Origin: Thiodiazotropha sp050291245
GTDB lineage: Bacteria > Pseudomonadota > Gammaproteobacteria > Chromatiales > Chromatiaceae
Length of the DNA: 64,000 nucleotides
Direction of reading: 5' to 3'
Assembly (NCBI GenBank): GCA_050291245.1
Contig: JBNKJP010000022.1
Span: forward strand, 124,001-188,000
Both the position numbers and the translations under genes were made by a program. The notes beneath the pieces are model-generated. The model had not been told where the DNA came from. It saw only the letters and a list, made by a program, of their open reading frames with translations, and ran no database searches. Every line of letters begins with the position of its first letter. Within the stretch, counting starts at the first letter, position 1. Of the stretch, positions 31,542-40,350 are shown one piece after another.

Positions 31542-33031
31542 TGAAAATCCTCCGGAAAATGGTTGAGCGCCGAGAGCACCGGATAGGGGGTCATGCCACC
31601 CATGGCGCACATGGAGCCGTCGAGCATGGTGTCGCAGAGACTGCGCAGCAGCTCGATCTGGCCAGGCTGGCCGGCGCGGATGCGATCGATCACCTCCATG
31701 CCACGGGTGGAGCCGATGCGACAGGGGGTGCACTTGCCACAAGACTCCTCGGCGCAGAACTTCATGGCGTAGTGGGCCTGACTGACCATATCGACCGAGT
31801 CGTCAAAGGCGACGATGCCGCCGTGGCCGAGTACCGCGCCGATGGCGCAGAAGGCCTCGTAGTCGAGGGGGGTGTCAAACTGGGATTCGGGCAGATAGGC
31901 CCCGAGCGGGCCGCCCACCTGTACCGCGCGCAGCGGCCGGCCCGAGGCGGAGCCACCGCCGAAGTCGTAGAGCAACTGGCGCAGGGTGAGACCGAAAGGG
32001 ACCTCGACCAGTCCGCCGTACTTCAGGTTGCCAGCCAACTGGAATGGCAGAGTGCCTCGGGAGCGGCCGACCCCGTAGGCGTGATAGCAGGCGGCGCCCC
32101 GGGCCAGGATGTCGGGTACGCTGATCAGGCTGAGTACGTTGTTGATCACCGTAGGCTTGCCGAAGAGACCCGCGATGGCCGGCAGTGGCGGTTTATTGCG
32201 CACGATGCCGCGGCGGCCCTCGATACTCTCCAGCAGCGCGGTCTCCTCGCCGCAGACATAGGAGCCGGCGGCCTTGCGTACCTCGATACTGAAGCCGTCA
32301 AGCCACGCCTCCGCTTCGATCCGCGCAGCCTCCAGTACGGCGATGGCGTGGGGATACTCGGAGCGCACGTAGATGTAGCCCCGGGTCGCGCCGACGGCGA
32401 GTCCTGCGATGGCCATGCCTTCGAACAGGCTGAAGGGGTCCCCCTCCATCACCAGGCGGTCGGCGAAGGTGCCGGAATCGCCTTCGTCGGCGTTGCAGAC
32501 GATGTACTTCTGGTCCGCTGCCGTGTCGAGGACCGTCTTCCATTTGATGCCGGTTGGGAATGCGGCGCCGCCACGGCCGCGCAGGCCGGAGTCGGTCACC
32601 TCCTGCACGATCTCGGCCGGCGTCATTTCCCGGGCGCGGGCCAGGCCGGCGCCGCCGCCGTGTTCCAGATAGTCGTCCAGGGAGCGGGGATCGACCTGGC
32701 CGATCCGCTTCAGGCTGACCCGCTGTTGGCTGGCCAGATAGGGGATTTGGTCGGTGGGCCCTTGACGCAGTGGGTGATCACCCCCCTCGATCAGACCTGC
32801 ATCGAAGAGGCCGGGTACATCGTTAACCGCTACCGGTCCATAGGCGATACGGCCTTCCGGTGTGGCCACCTCAAGCAGCGGCTCCAGCCAGAAAAGACCC
32901 CGGGAACCGTTGCGCACCAGGCGGATTTCGATGCCACGACGTTGCGCCTCTTCGGCGACAGCCGCCGCTACTTGATCCGCGCCCACGGCCAGGGCGGCGG
33001 CATCGCCGGGTAGATAAATCGTCACGTTCAT
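31538..33031 (-). CDS. fdsB: formate dehydrogenase beta subunit, NADH-binding
   Basis: 497 residues, NuoF-like. An N-terminal thioredoxin-like stretch (about 1-130) precedes the FMN/NAD core: 'GLRGRGGAAFPTGIKW' (FMN and NAD loop), 'CNADEGDSGTFADR', 'GSYVCGEETALLESIEG', then the 4Fe-4S motif 'ESCGKCTPCRIG' with the fourth Cys in 'GSMCAMGGM'. It reduces NAD+ with electrons from FdsA. The start overlaps the fdsG stop and the stop overlaps fdsA. Confidence 0.96.
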   Translation of the reverse strand: MNVTIYLPGDAAALAVGADQVAAAVAEEAQRRGIEIRLVRNGSRGLFWLEPLLEVATPEGRIAYGPVAVNDVPGLFDAGLIEGGDHPLRQGPTDQIPYLASQQRVSLKRIGQVDPRSLDDYLEHGGGAGLARAREMTPAEIVQEVTDSGLRGRGGAAFPTGIKWKTVLDTAADQKYIVCNADEGDSGTFADRLVMEGDPFSLFEGMAIAGLAVGATRGYIYVRSEYPHAIAVLEAARIEAEAWLDGFSIEVRKAAGSYVCGEETALLESIEGRRGIVRNKPPLPAIAGLFGKPTVINNVLSLISVPDILARGAACYHAYGVGRSRGTLPFQLAGNLKYGGLVEVPFGLTLRQLLYDFGGGSASGRPLRAVQVGGPLGAYLPESQFDTPLDYEAFCAIGAVLGHGGIVAFDDSVDMVSQAHYAMKFCAEESCGKCTPCRIGSTRGMEVIDRIRAGQPGQIELLRSLCDTMLDGSMCAMGGMTPYPVLSALNHFPEDFQ

Positions 33032-33477
33032 GACGGCACCTCCAACCCGGCGATCAGGGCGTCGAACTTCTCCGCCGAGAGCCGGGCGTAGAGCTGGGTC
33101 TCATCGATCTGCATGGCCGGACCGCTGGCACACAGCCCCAGGCAGTAGACCGTCTCCAGATCCAGGTCGCGGCCCTGCACCGCGGCCTCCGCATGGGCGG
33201 CCAGAGCCTCGCTGCCCCGTGCCTGGCAGGCCTCGGCCCGGCACAGCCGGATCACGTTGCGCGCCGGCGGCGTGGCGCGAAAGTGGTGGTAAAAACTGAT
33301 CACCCCATGGGCTTCGGCGCGGGAGAGATTGAGCCCTTCGGCGATGGCGGGCACCGACTCGGGGGGTATGTAGCCGAGGGTATCCTGCACATCGTGCAGC
33401 AGGGGCATCAGAGCATCGGCACGCCGCTTGTGAGTGTTGATCAGACGGGAAATAAGGGTGTCGTTTTCATGATTCAT
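33028..33477 (-). CDS. fdsG: formate dehydrogenase gamma subunit, NuoE-like
   Basis: 149 residues, thioredoxin-like 2Fe-2S protein. Helical start 'LMPLLHDVQDTLGYIPPESV' and cluster ligands in 'LCRAEACQARG' and 'VYCLGLCASGPAMQI'. It forms the diaphorase part with FdsB. First structural gene of the operon, 55 bp after the LysR gene. Confidence 0.96.
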   Translation of the reverse strand: MNHENDTLISRLINTHKRRADALMPLLHDVQDTLGYIPPESVPAIAEGLNLSRAEAHGVISFYHHFRATPPARNVIRLCRAEACQARGSEALAAHAEAAVQGRDLDLETVYCLGLCASGPAMQIDETQLYARLSAEKFDALIAGLEVPS

Positions 33478-33532
33478 AACCCTCTTTTTTAGACGTCAAA
33501 GTCTGCGAAGCAAAGAGGGATTTTCCGAACGG

Positions 33533-34438
33533 TTATTCGTCCTCGCCGAACGACGCTGCCAGACGCTCCGCCTGGCTCAGGATTTCACGCACCATGGGGG
33601 GTGCCGGTTCCCTCGCCAGGGTGACCAGCGCGGTGGCCCAGTCCACGCTGGGCTCGACCAGTTCGATGGCCACCACGTTGGGCGGCGTACCGATCTGATC
33701 CAACACACTGTGAGGGATAATGGAGGACCAGTAACCGCTGCCCACATGGGCCAGCAGACAGAGAATGGAGTTGGTCTCCAGGGTCGGTGCGGCGTCGGCG
33801 CCAACCTGCTTAAACACCGCATCGATGGTCTGCCGGTTCATCATATCGGGAGTCAGCAGGCAGAGCGGGGTGTTGGCGGCATCAGCCCAGCTTACCGTTT
33901 CGTAGCCCGAGAAGGCGCCCTCCCGCGCCGTCAGCAATACATGGCGCTCGCACCAGAGCGGTACGCTCTTCAAGGCGGGATTGTCATCGACGGATTGCAG
34001 ATAGACCAGGCCCGCATCGAGCTCGAAGTGTTGTAGGCGCTCAACGATCTCGCTGTTGGTCAACGACAGCACTTCCACCGTGACGCCGGGATGGCGGCGG
34101 CAGAAGGCTGAAGTCAGGCCGGCGATCGCGGTCATGGCGGTGGGGATGGCGCCGAGGCGCAAACGCCCCGTCAACTCATCGCGCAGGCTCGCCAGCTCCT
34201 GGCGCAGATCGTCCACACTGGCCGCCACGCGCTGGGCGTAATCAACGACGATGACACCCTCAGGGGTCAGTCCGGTGAACTGCTGCCCCCTCTCAACAAC
34301 ACTGACACCCAAGGTCTCCTCGATGTCGCGAATCGCCGCTGACAGGGTAGAAGGAGAAACATGGCAGGCCGCCGCGGCATGACCGAAGTGCTTTTCCCGG
34401 GCGAGGGCGATGAGATAGCGATATTTGCGTGTGATCAT
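33533..34438 (-). CDS. fdsR: LysR-family regulator of the fds operon
   Basis: 301 residues from the ATG at 34438; the frame extends 53 codons upstream without family character. Helix-turn-helix 'HFGHAAAACHVSPSTLSAAI' and the effector domain 'LRLGAIPTAMTAIAGLTSAF'. It lies directly upstream of fdsG in the same direction, as FdsR does in formate-oxidising bacteria, so it probably senses formate or cofactor metal and controls fdsGBACD. The 55-bp gap leaves little room for a separate fds promoter. Confidence 0.85.
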   Translation of the reverse strand: MITRKYRYLIALAREKHFGHAAAACHVSPSTLSAAIRDIEETLGVSVVERGQQFTGLTPEGVIVVDYAQRVAASVDDLRQELASLRDELTGRLRLGAIPTAMTAIAGLTSAFCRRHPGVTVEVLSLTNSEIVERLQHFELDAGLVYLQSVDDNPALKSVPLWCERHVLLTAREGAFSGYETVSWADAANTPLCLLTPDMMNRQTIDAVFKQVGADAAPTLETNSILCLLAHVGSGYWSSIIPHSVLDQIGTPPNVVAIELVEPSVDWATALVTLAREPAPPMVREILSQAERLAASFGEDE

Positions 34439-34579
34439 AGGTGCACTATAAACCAAAATGACGGCTGATCGGATCCGCCCTGGTACAGTGGAAGATATGT
34501 CAGGTCGAGATCCACGGACAGGCGGGTAGATCGCGCACTGAATTTTGGCAATTGACCAGTTTCGAGAGGAGTCTTCGCG

Positions 34580-34742
34580 ATGTGTCGAACTCAACACCTT
34601 GGCCGCAATGCCCGACGGGGCTTATTCCTGTTACTACTCATCAGCCCGAGCGCGTTCTCGGCCGAGGAGTCCACCGCCGCCGCACTACGGCAGAGGGTGG
34701 AGAAGTTGGAACGCTTGGCCGATGCGGAGTTCCCATACGTCG
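34580..34742 (+). pseudogene. 5' fragment of a secreted coiled-coil protein gene
   Basis: A strong ribosome site (GAGAGGAG) precedes an ATG at 34580. It encodes a good signal peptide ('RRGLFLLLLISPSAFSAEE') and the start of a coiled coil 'AAALRQRVEKLERLADA', as in outer-membrane porins with an N-terminal coil. After about 54 codons the frame runs into the antisense of the kinase gene and loses all character. This looks like a gene cut off by the recombination that placed the kinase module here. Confidence 0.5.
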
Positions 34743-37709
34743 TTACTGATCCGTGCCATCGATTTCCTCGAGCAGGCGCAGGATGGCCGGATAGTCGAAC
34801 TCTTTGGCGAGGCGGGAGAAGGTATCACCGAGGTTCCGGTCGATCTCTCCGAGCTGATTCAATAGTTCCGTGATACGTTTGCTATCCAGACTCACCAACG
34901 CACTCTGGAGTTCAAGCTTGAGTACAGCAGGCAGGGTGGTCGAGCGGACAATAGGCGTAGCCTGAGTCTCTGCTGTCTCGGAGCGAAAGATATATTTCAG
35001 CCCCAATTGCCGCGCCAGGGAATCGTAGATCTCGTCGAAGCGGTAGGGCTTGGTTACAAAGTCGTCCATGCCGATGGCGAGCGTCTCTTCCTGCTGTTCT
35101 TTGAAGGCCGACGCCGTCACAGCGACGATTTTGACCTTGTCGCCCTCGGGCAGGCGGCGGATTTGCCGGGTCGCTTCCATGCCATCCATGACCGGCATTC
35201 GCCGATCCATCCAGATCAGATCGGGATGCCATTCCTGAAAGATCCGTACACACTGCTTGCCGTTCTCAGCCACTCTGCTTTCCAGGCCGATGTTCGCCAT
35301 AAGTCGGCTGAGCAGCAGCTGATTCTCCTCTTGGTCCTCGGCAATCAGGATGCGGTAGGCGGGTTGTCCGGGGGCGAGTCCCACCACATCATGGTGTTCT
35401 GACGGATGGTCGGAGACAAGGCCGGTCAGTTCCACCGGCACTTCGACCCGGAACAGGGAGCCCTGGCCGATGGTGCTTTCGATGCTGATGGTCCCTCCCA
35501 TCAGATCGATAAACTGCTTGGTGATGGTGAGCCCAAGCCCCGTACCCTTTTGCTCCGCACCTTCCCCCAGCTGGACGAAGGGCTTGAATATCTGCTCCAG
35601 GTCTTCCGCGCTGATGCCCGGACCGGTATCCGAAACCTCGATACGCAGGTGCTGGCGGTCGTTCTGCTTCACGCTCAAGCGCAGAGTGACGCCGCCCGTT
35701 TGGGTGAATTTTACCGCGTTGCCCACCAAGTTCACCAAGATCTGTCGCAGGCGGGCCTCATCACCTCGGATATAACGCGGAAACTCGGAAGCCTGGTCGA
35801 GTTGAAGTGTGAGCCCCTTTTGCTCCGCACGCAGTTGCATCATGTCCGTGACGTCGCGGACCATGCCGCCGAGGTCAAAGGGCGCCAGTTCCAGTTGCAC
35901 CCGTCCGGCTTCGATCTTGGCCATTTCCAGCACATCATTGATCAGGGTCAGCAAGTGTTCGCCACTGCGGTTGATGATCTTGAGGTTGTCGCTCTGGGTG
36001 TCCGTAAGTTGCGTGTCGCGTTGCATCAAGCCGGAGAAACCGAGAATGGCGTTGAGCGGTGTGCGCAGTTCATGACTCATGTTGGCCAGAAAGACACTTT
36101 TGGCTTTGTTTGCCGCTTCAGCCGCATCCCGAGCGAGACGCAGTTCGGCGGTGCGCTGTTCGACGGTCTCCTCCAGGCTGTCCTTGTAGCGTCGGAGTTC
36201 GTCTTCCGCCTGCTTACGTTCGGTAATATCGATGTTGGTGCCGATCATGCGCAGGGGGTTGCCATCCCTGTCCTTGAACGTTTGAGAATCGGCCTTGATA
36301 TAACGGATGGAACCGTCTGGTCGGAGGATGCGGAATTCCGGCGCATACTCGCGCTCACCACGCAGGGCGGCCTGAATCTCTCCGTCCGTATGCACCTTGT
36401 CCTCGGGATGGACGGTGCTTATCCAGGCATCGTAAGCGCCTCCGAACTCCCCCTTTTGAAGGCCGTATAGTTGGTACATCGAGTCATCCCACAACAACTC
36501 GTTTTTAACGATATCCCAGTCCCAAATGCCAATGTTCGCCACCCGCGTGGCCAGTTGTAGTCGTTCAGACGAAAGACGCAGCGCATCCTCGGCCAGCCTG
36601 CGTTCAGTGATGTCCATCAGGTTGCCAACGAGTTTCACCACCTGGCCGTCTTCGTATACGGGTTGGGCTGTTGTACGGATCCACAATGCCTTGCCATTAC
36701 ATGTTGTGAACGGCAATTCAAGGTCGTAAGGCTCACCCTGTTCGCAAGCGCGTTGAAATGCTTCGTTGAGCGTCGGTTTGTCTTCCAACCTGTAACACGC
36801 CATGCTTTTCTCTATATGATCGATGTCGGGATCATTGGGTATTTCATGGAGTCGATAGAGCTCTTCCGTCCAGAATGACTTACCCGATTTGATATCGAAT
36901 TCCCAGCCTCCCACTTTGGATAGCTGTTGTGTGGTATTCAACAGGGTCTCGCTTTCACTCAGGTGCGCCATGCTCTCTTCCAGGCGCTTGGCGAGACTGT
37001 TGAAACCGTGCATCAGCGTGGCAATTTCGTCTTTGCTTCCCGACGGTTCGGCGCGAGTCGTATAGTCTCCCCGCGCAAAACGGCGAAATACCTCGACCAG
37101 AGTGCTAAGGCGTCTGTTCACCATCAAGTGGAGCAACACGGAGAGTATTGCCGCGGTCGCTATGATCGTTGCCAATGATCCGACGGCGAAAAGAGCGGCC
37201 ACCTTTCTCTTTTCGGCTTCCGATACCCCGGTGCCCACCTTGAGATAGAGATAACCGGTGAGTTTCCCATCAGGTCGTAGTGGAGAGAGGCAGGTCAGAA
37301 AGGTTCCCGTGCTGTCCTGTACCGGTGCGATTAGATCGGGCGCGTCTATGGCAACCGGTGTCGATTCGGGGTCGGGCAACTTCAGCCCGTCGATCTCATC
37401 CAGACGAGTATCCAACCGGGCAGGATCCGAAGAGAAATAGACCTGACGGTCAAGACCGATCACGATACCTTCGTGGTAGGGTTCGTGGAGCAGTCCTTCC
37501 ATTGTCCGTCTGTCGCTGACTGCGTTGAAGCTGAGTTCGCCGCGGGACATCAGCAGGCCCGGTATCGATAGCCGGGTAATGATCGAATTGTCGATTTCCT
37601 GGCTGAAACGGTGCGTGTAATAGACGCCTGTGCTGGCAAATACCAGCAGTTCAACCGAAATCACCACGAGGGTGAGCTTGAACCGCAGGCTTTGGGTGAT
37701 ATGACTCAC
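34743..37709 (-). CDS. PAS-containing hybrid histidine kinase
   Basis: 988 residues. Membrane helices about 11-30 and 170-195 enclose a periplasmic sensor of about 135 residues. Then come HAMP (about 196-250), two PAS/PAC modules (about 262-372, 'GGWEFDIKSGKSFW', and 385-500, 'IGIWDWDIVKNELLW'), HisKA with His546 in 'NMSHELRTPLNAIL', ATPase domain ('NLVGNAVKFTQ', 'DTGPGIS', 'KGTGLGL'), receiver with Asp835 in 'IWMDRRMPVMDG', and a helical C-terminus (about 900-988) without a clear Hpt histidine. It starts 13 bp after the solute-binding protein gene, so that protein is its likely ligand-sensing partner. The output regulator is not in the window. Confidence 0.9.
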   Translation of the reverse strand: MSHITQSLRFKLTLVVISVELLVFASTGVYYTHRFSQEIDNSIITRLSIPGLLMSRGELSFNAVSDRRTMEGLLHEPYHEGIVIGLDRQVYFSSDPARLDTRLDEIDGLKLPDPESTPVAIDAPDLIAPVQDSTGTFLTCLSPLRPDGKLTGYLYLKVGTGVSEAEKRKVAALFAVGSLATIIATAAILSVLLHLMVNRRLSTLVEVFRRFARGDYTTRAEPSGSKDEIATLMHGFNSLAKRLEESMAHLSESETLLNTTQQLSKVGGWEFDIKSGKSFWTEELYRLHEIPNDPDIDHIEKSMACYRLEDKPTLNEAFQRACEQGEPYDLELPFTTCNGKALWIRTTAQPVYEDGQVVKLVGNLMDITERRLAEDALRLSSERLQLATRVANIGIWDWDIVKNELLWDDSMYQLYGLQKGEFGGAYDAWISTVHPEDKVHTDGEIQAALRGEREYAPEFRILRPDGSIRYIKADSQTFKDRDGNPLRMIGTNIDITERKQAEDELRRYKDSLEETVEQRTAELRLARDAAEAANKAKSVFLANMSHELRTPLNAILGFSGLMQRDTQLTDTQSDNLKIINRSGEHLLTLINDVLEMAKIEAGRVQLELAPFDLGGMVRDVTDMMQLRAEQKGLTLQLDQASEFPRYIRGDEARLRQILVNLVGNAVKFTQTGGVTLRLSVKQNDRQHLRIEVSDTGPGISAEDLEQIFKPFVQLGEGAEQKGTGLGLTITKQFIDLMGGTISIESTIGQGSLFRVEVPVELTGLVSDHPSEHHDVVGLAPGQPAYRILIAEDQEENQLLLSRLMANIGLESRVAENGKQCVRIFQEWHPDLIWMDRRMPVMDGMEATRQIRRLPEGDKVKIVAVTASAFKEQQEETLAIGMDDFVTKPYRFDEIYDSLARQLGLKYIFRSETAETQATPIVRSTTLPAVLKLELQSALVSLDSKRITELLNQLGEIDRNLGDTFSRLAKEFDYPAILRLLEEIDGTDQ

Positions 37710-37722
37710 GCCCCGTTCTCTG

Positions 37723-39186
37723 CTATCTCATCTTGGCCTGAATTGATTCCATGGCCTGATCCGCCGTGGTCTTTCCTTCCAGCAGGCTCCAGAGAACCGC
37801 CACAATATCTTTTTGCAGCAGGCTGTTTTGCTTGCCAAGCAGGTAGGCGGCATTGAATGAATATTGTACCCGGCTCCCATATCGCTCCGACATGGTCCGT
37901 TGATAGACCTCATACACGTCGCTGCCCATGGTTGCCTTGGAAAAATCCCCGGCCAGGCCTGTGGGAGTTTTGGTGTACTGTACCCATTTCTCGGCGACCT
38001 TGGGCGTCGCCATCGACATCAGCAGGCGGACAGCGGTCTCGCGGTGAGGGGCATCCTTCATCACTGCCCAGGTCGGGATGAACCCGCCCAGACAGTAGTT
38101 GACGGGTTTGAAGACCGGCAGTTCGGTCGGGAGCATCTTGGCAGCCTTGACGACATCGATGTCCCGCCAGCGGCTGTACATCCAGGTACCGCTGATATAG
38201 AAAAGCGCTTTGTCATTCAAGGGAACATCCCGAGTGAGAAACCAGGCATTGGTCGCGTACGAGTCGATCAGGGGCCTGTACTTGCCGAGTGCTTCGAACG
38301 CCTGAAACCCTTTGTACATCGCTTCGAGTTTTAGCGGGCTGCTCTGTTCGGTTGTTGTTGCGGTATAGTCGGCGATCCAGGACTTGACCAGATTCTGGAA
38401 GAGGGCTTCCATGGAGGGCAAGTCATGGGCGTCGAAGAAGATGGGGATCTTGTCTTTGGCATTCTGGTTGTAGCGGGCGGCGGCCTTGACGTAACCAAGC
38501 AGGTCATCGAAAGTCATTCCGAATGGCTTGACCTGAATCCCGATTTTCGCCGCCAGATCCCGATTGTAATACAGTGCATAATAGTATCCCTCGATATAGG
38601 GGCCGACGAGAATGCCGCCGGTTTGATCACGATAGCCTGGGTCTTCGATGATAAACGGCTTTTCGCTCTTGACGAATCCGGGCACTTGTTCGAAGTTGAC
38701 GAGATGCTTGCGCCCCCAGAAGGGGTCCTGCAGCTCTTCGGCGACGAACTGGTAGATATGGTTGTCCATCCAGACGATATCCCAATCGAATCGCTTGTTC
38801 TTGATCATGTCGACGATCAGTTGGGCGATGACGACTTTGTCGTTGGTCCCGACGATCTGCTCGGGAAATGCGAGGTTGACGCGCACGTTCTGGTTGAGGA
38901 ATGAAAAATCCCGTTTTATATCAAGCACCAGATCGTACCGCTTGTCTGCCTTGTACCAGTGCCCCATCCAGTTCACGGTCGTGCGTGTACCGTCAACGGG
39001 TATGGTTGGCGCCCCTGTAGCGGTCGGTGGAGCGTTTTCCGCTACGCCGGGTGGAGGCATGTTCCTGGTGGTGGCCTCATCCGCGCCGGCGGTCCAAGTT
39101 GGTATCAGACCGGCGAGCAGAATGATAGCCGCCAGATACCCTCTGCGAGTATGGCGTGAAGATTCGTGCAGATAGCGAGTGTTCAT
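37723..39186 (-). CDS. extracellular solute-binding protein, probable sensor partner
   Basis: 487 residues from the ATG at 39186 (GAGGTGG upstream); an in-frame start 12 codons earlier is less likely. Signal peptide 'GYLAAIILLAGLIPTWTAGA', then a type-1 sugar-type binding fold: 'DWDIVWMDNHIYQFVAEEL', 'GILVGPYIEGYYYALYYNRD', 'KALFYISGTWMYSRW', 'GGFIPTWAVMKD'. ABC importer proteins of this class normally neighbour permease genes; here the only partner is the hybrid kinase 13 bp downstream. A role as periplasmic sensor is therefore more likely than transport. The ligand is unknown. Confidence 0.82.
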   Translation of the reverse strand: MNTRYLHESSRHTRRGYLAAIILLAGLIPTWTAGADEATTRNMPPPGVAENAPPTATGAPTIPVDGTRTTVNWMGHWYKADKRYDLVLDIKRDFSFLNQNVRVNLAFPEQIVGTNDKVVIAQLIVDMIKNKRFDWDIVWMDNHIYQFVAEELQDPFWGRKHLVNFEQVPGFVKSEKPFIIEDPGYRDQTGGILVGPYIEGYYYALYYNRDLAAKIGIQVKPFGMTFDDLLGYVKAAARYNQNAKDKIPIFFDAHDLPSMEALFQNLVKSWIADYTATTTEQSSPLKLEAMYKGFQAFEALGKYRPLIDSYATNAWFLTRDVPLNDKALFYISGTWMYSRWRDIDVVKAAKMLPTELPVFKPVNYCLGGFIPTWAVMKDAPHRETAVRLLMSMATPKVAEKWVQYTKTPTGLAGDFSKATMGSDVYEVYQRTMSERYGSRVQYSFNAAYLLGKQNSLLQKDIVAVLWSLLEGKTTADQAMESIQAKMR

Positions 39187-39476
39187 GGCCACCTCACTAT
39201 ACGGAATATCCCCATTTATCACGGTTCGGTCTGGTGGCTTCCGGCCCTTTCAAGCCGCCGTGGCTGAGGGAATGAAATATTGGCCAAAGACGAAAAATTC
39301 GGGGTTTCGCCTTGTATGTGTTCTGAAATAAGGTTACTCCCGTCTCGGCAAGAAGGAAAGCTTCGGCGAGTGGTAACCGCTCAGCAGCCATGCCGGATGA
39401 ATCAGATCCTATTAAGTATAGATGGTTGAGGCCGGTGAAGATGGCAAATTGTGGGTCTAATGGCAATGGTACTTAC

Positions 39477-39642
39477 TTAGGGCCTTGGAAAAAAAGAATT
39501 AACCGAAACTACTTGTCTGAATGCCTCTGTTCGTTGTTGCAGCTCCGGTTACATAGACCTACTATGCGCCCTTCGCTGCGCCTAGAACAGAGACATTCAT
39601 CCTGCGCACTTTCGGTTAATTCTTTTTTTTCAAGGCCCTTAA
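39477..39642. mobile_element. MITE-like palindrome with 32-bp terminal inverted repeats
   Basis: The left end (39477-39508) reads TTAGGGCCTTGG, A7, GAATTAACCGAAA. The right end (39610-39642) is its near-perfect inverse. The inner sequence continues the symmetry (GAATGCCTCTGTTC against GAACAGAGACATTC). At 166 bp with no gene it is a non-autonomous element. TTAA-like bases flank the ends. Confidence 0.7.
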
Positions 39643-39650
39643 TCCAAAAA

Positions 39651-39682
39651 ACCACCGTCATCCCGGCGGATACCGGGATCCA
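39651..39682 (-). repeat. REP-like hairpin
   Basis: Sequence of the form ACCGTCATCCCGGCGGATACCGGGATCCA, stem CCCGG/CCGGG. Reverse complement of the unit at 12314-12351. A dispersed family commonly moved by REP-associated transposases, a truncated example of which lies at 42395. Confidence 0.65.
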
Positions 39683-39687
39683 TTGCC

Positions 39688-39831
39688 GTGCAGAAGACTC
39701 AAGTTGATGAGTCGGAGGCTTTGCGGGACTTCAAGATTAGATCCGGCCTGAAACCCTCCGTGTTCCAGGGTTACTACGGTCTGATCAAGAGGTCCGAACT
39801 GCCTGCCTGGTTCGAGACGCTGAAAAGTTGA
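39688..39831 (+). pseudogene. possible 3' remnant of a protein gene, unrecognised
   Basis: An open frame of 47 codons, with clean codon use, ending 'LKPSVFQGYYGLIKRSEL' and 'PAWFETLKS' before TGA. It begins at the edge of the REP hairpin, with only a GTG available as start. The composition looks like a genuine protein C-terminus, so a 5' part may have been lost. No family recognised; it could also be chance. Confidence 0.3.
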
Positions 39832-40350
39832 GAGGGAAGGGAACTCCCCCCGGAGACTATCGCGGATTCTCGGGTGCTGTTGCTATCGTCAACCTCCTGG
39901 CCACCCAATGGCATATTCCCTGTGGGGATGCAACAGTTAATATGGATGTCCAATTTTTACTGGAACGAAAGGCATAGATGCTACCGCAGCTTGCCCTCTA
40001 TTCCGACTCATTGAGTTGCACTTACGAATTGAATCCGCCTATTATTTTTTCAAATATTGATCAATTCAAGGTCGGTGTCGCTCTTTATCAAAAGTATAAT
40101 TAATCAATTTATGTTTCTACGATAGTCAAGTTTAGCGACCTTGAGCCTCCGGCCCCTGCCTCCTGAATCCACCGATCGCGGTAAAGACAACTTCAAATCA
40201 AAGAGTTGCGCAAGCAGGCCCGTGCTAATGTGACTCAAGTTGTCCTTTCTGGCCACAATATGACTAGTGTGTGTCACATTATGGTTACGCCAATATTGCG
40301 ATTTCGTTGCAGTGATTTGATGTAAGTGTTGCTAGTGCCACAAAACGATA
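39832..40350. other. 519-bp region without gene in the accessory island
   Basis: AT-rich sequence, notably 40040-40120. No open frame with protein character, no repeat shared with the rest of the window. It separates the repeats and remnants from the membrane protein at 40351. Confidence 0.5.

Noticed and set aside
31559..33013. 484-codon plus-strand open frame
   Set aside because: Antisense shadow of fdsB.
39197..39466. 89-codon minus-strand frame upstream of the solute-binding protein
   Set aside because: Overlaps the leader of that gene, lacks a ribosome site and family resemblance.
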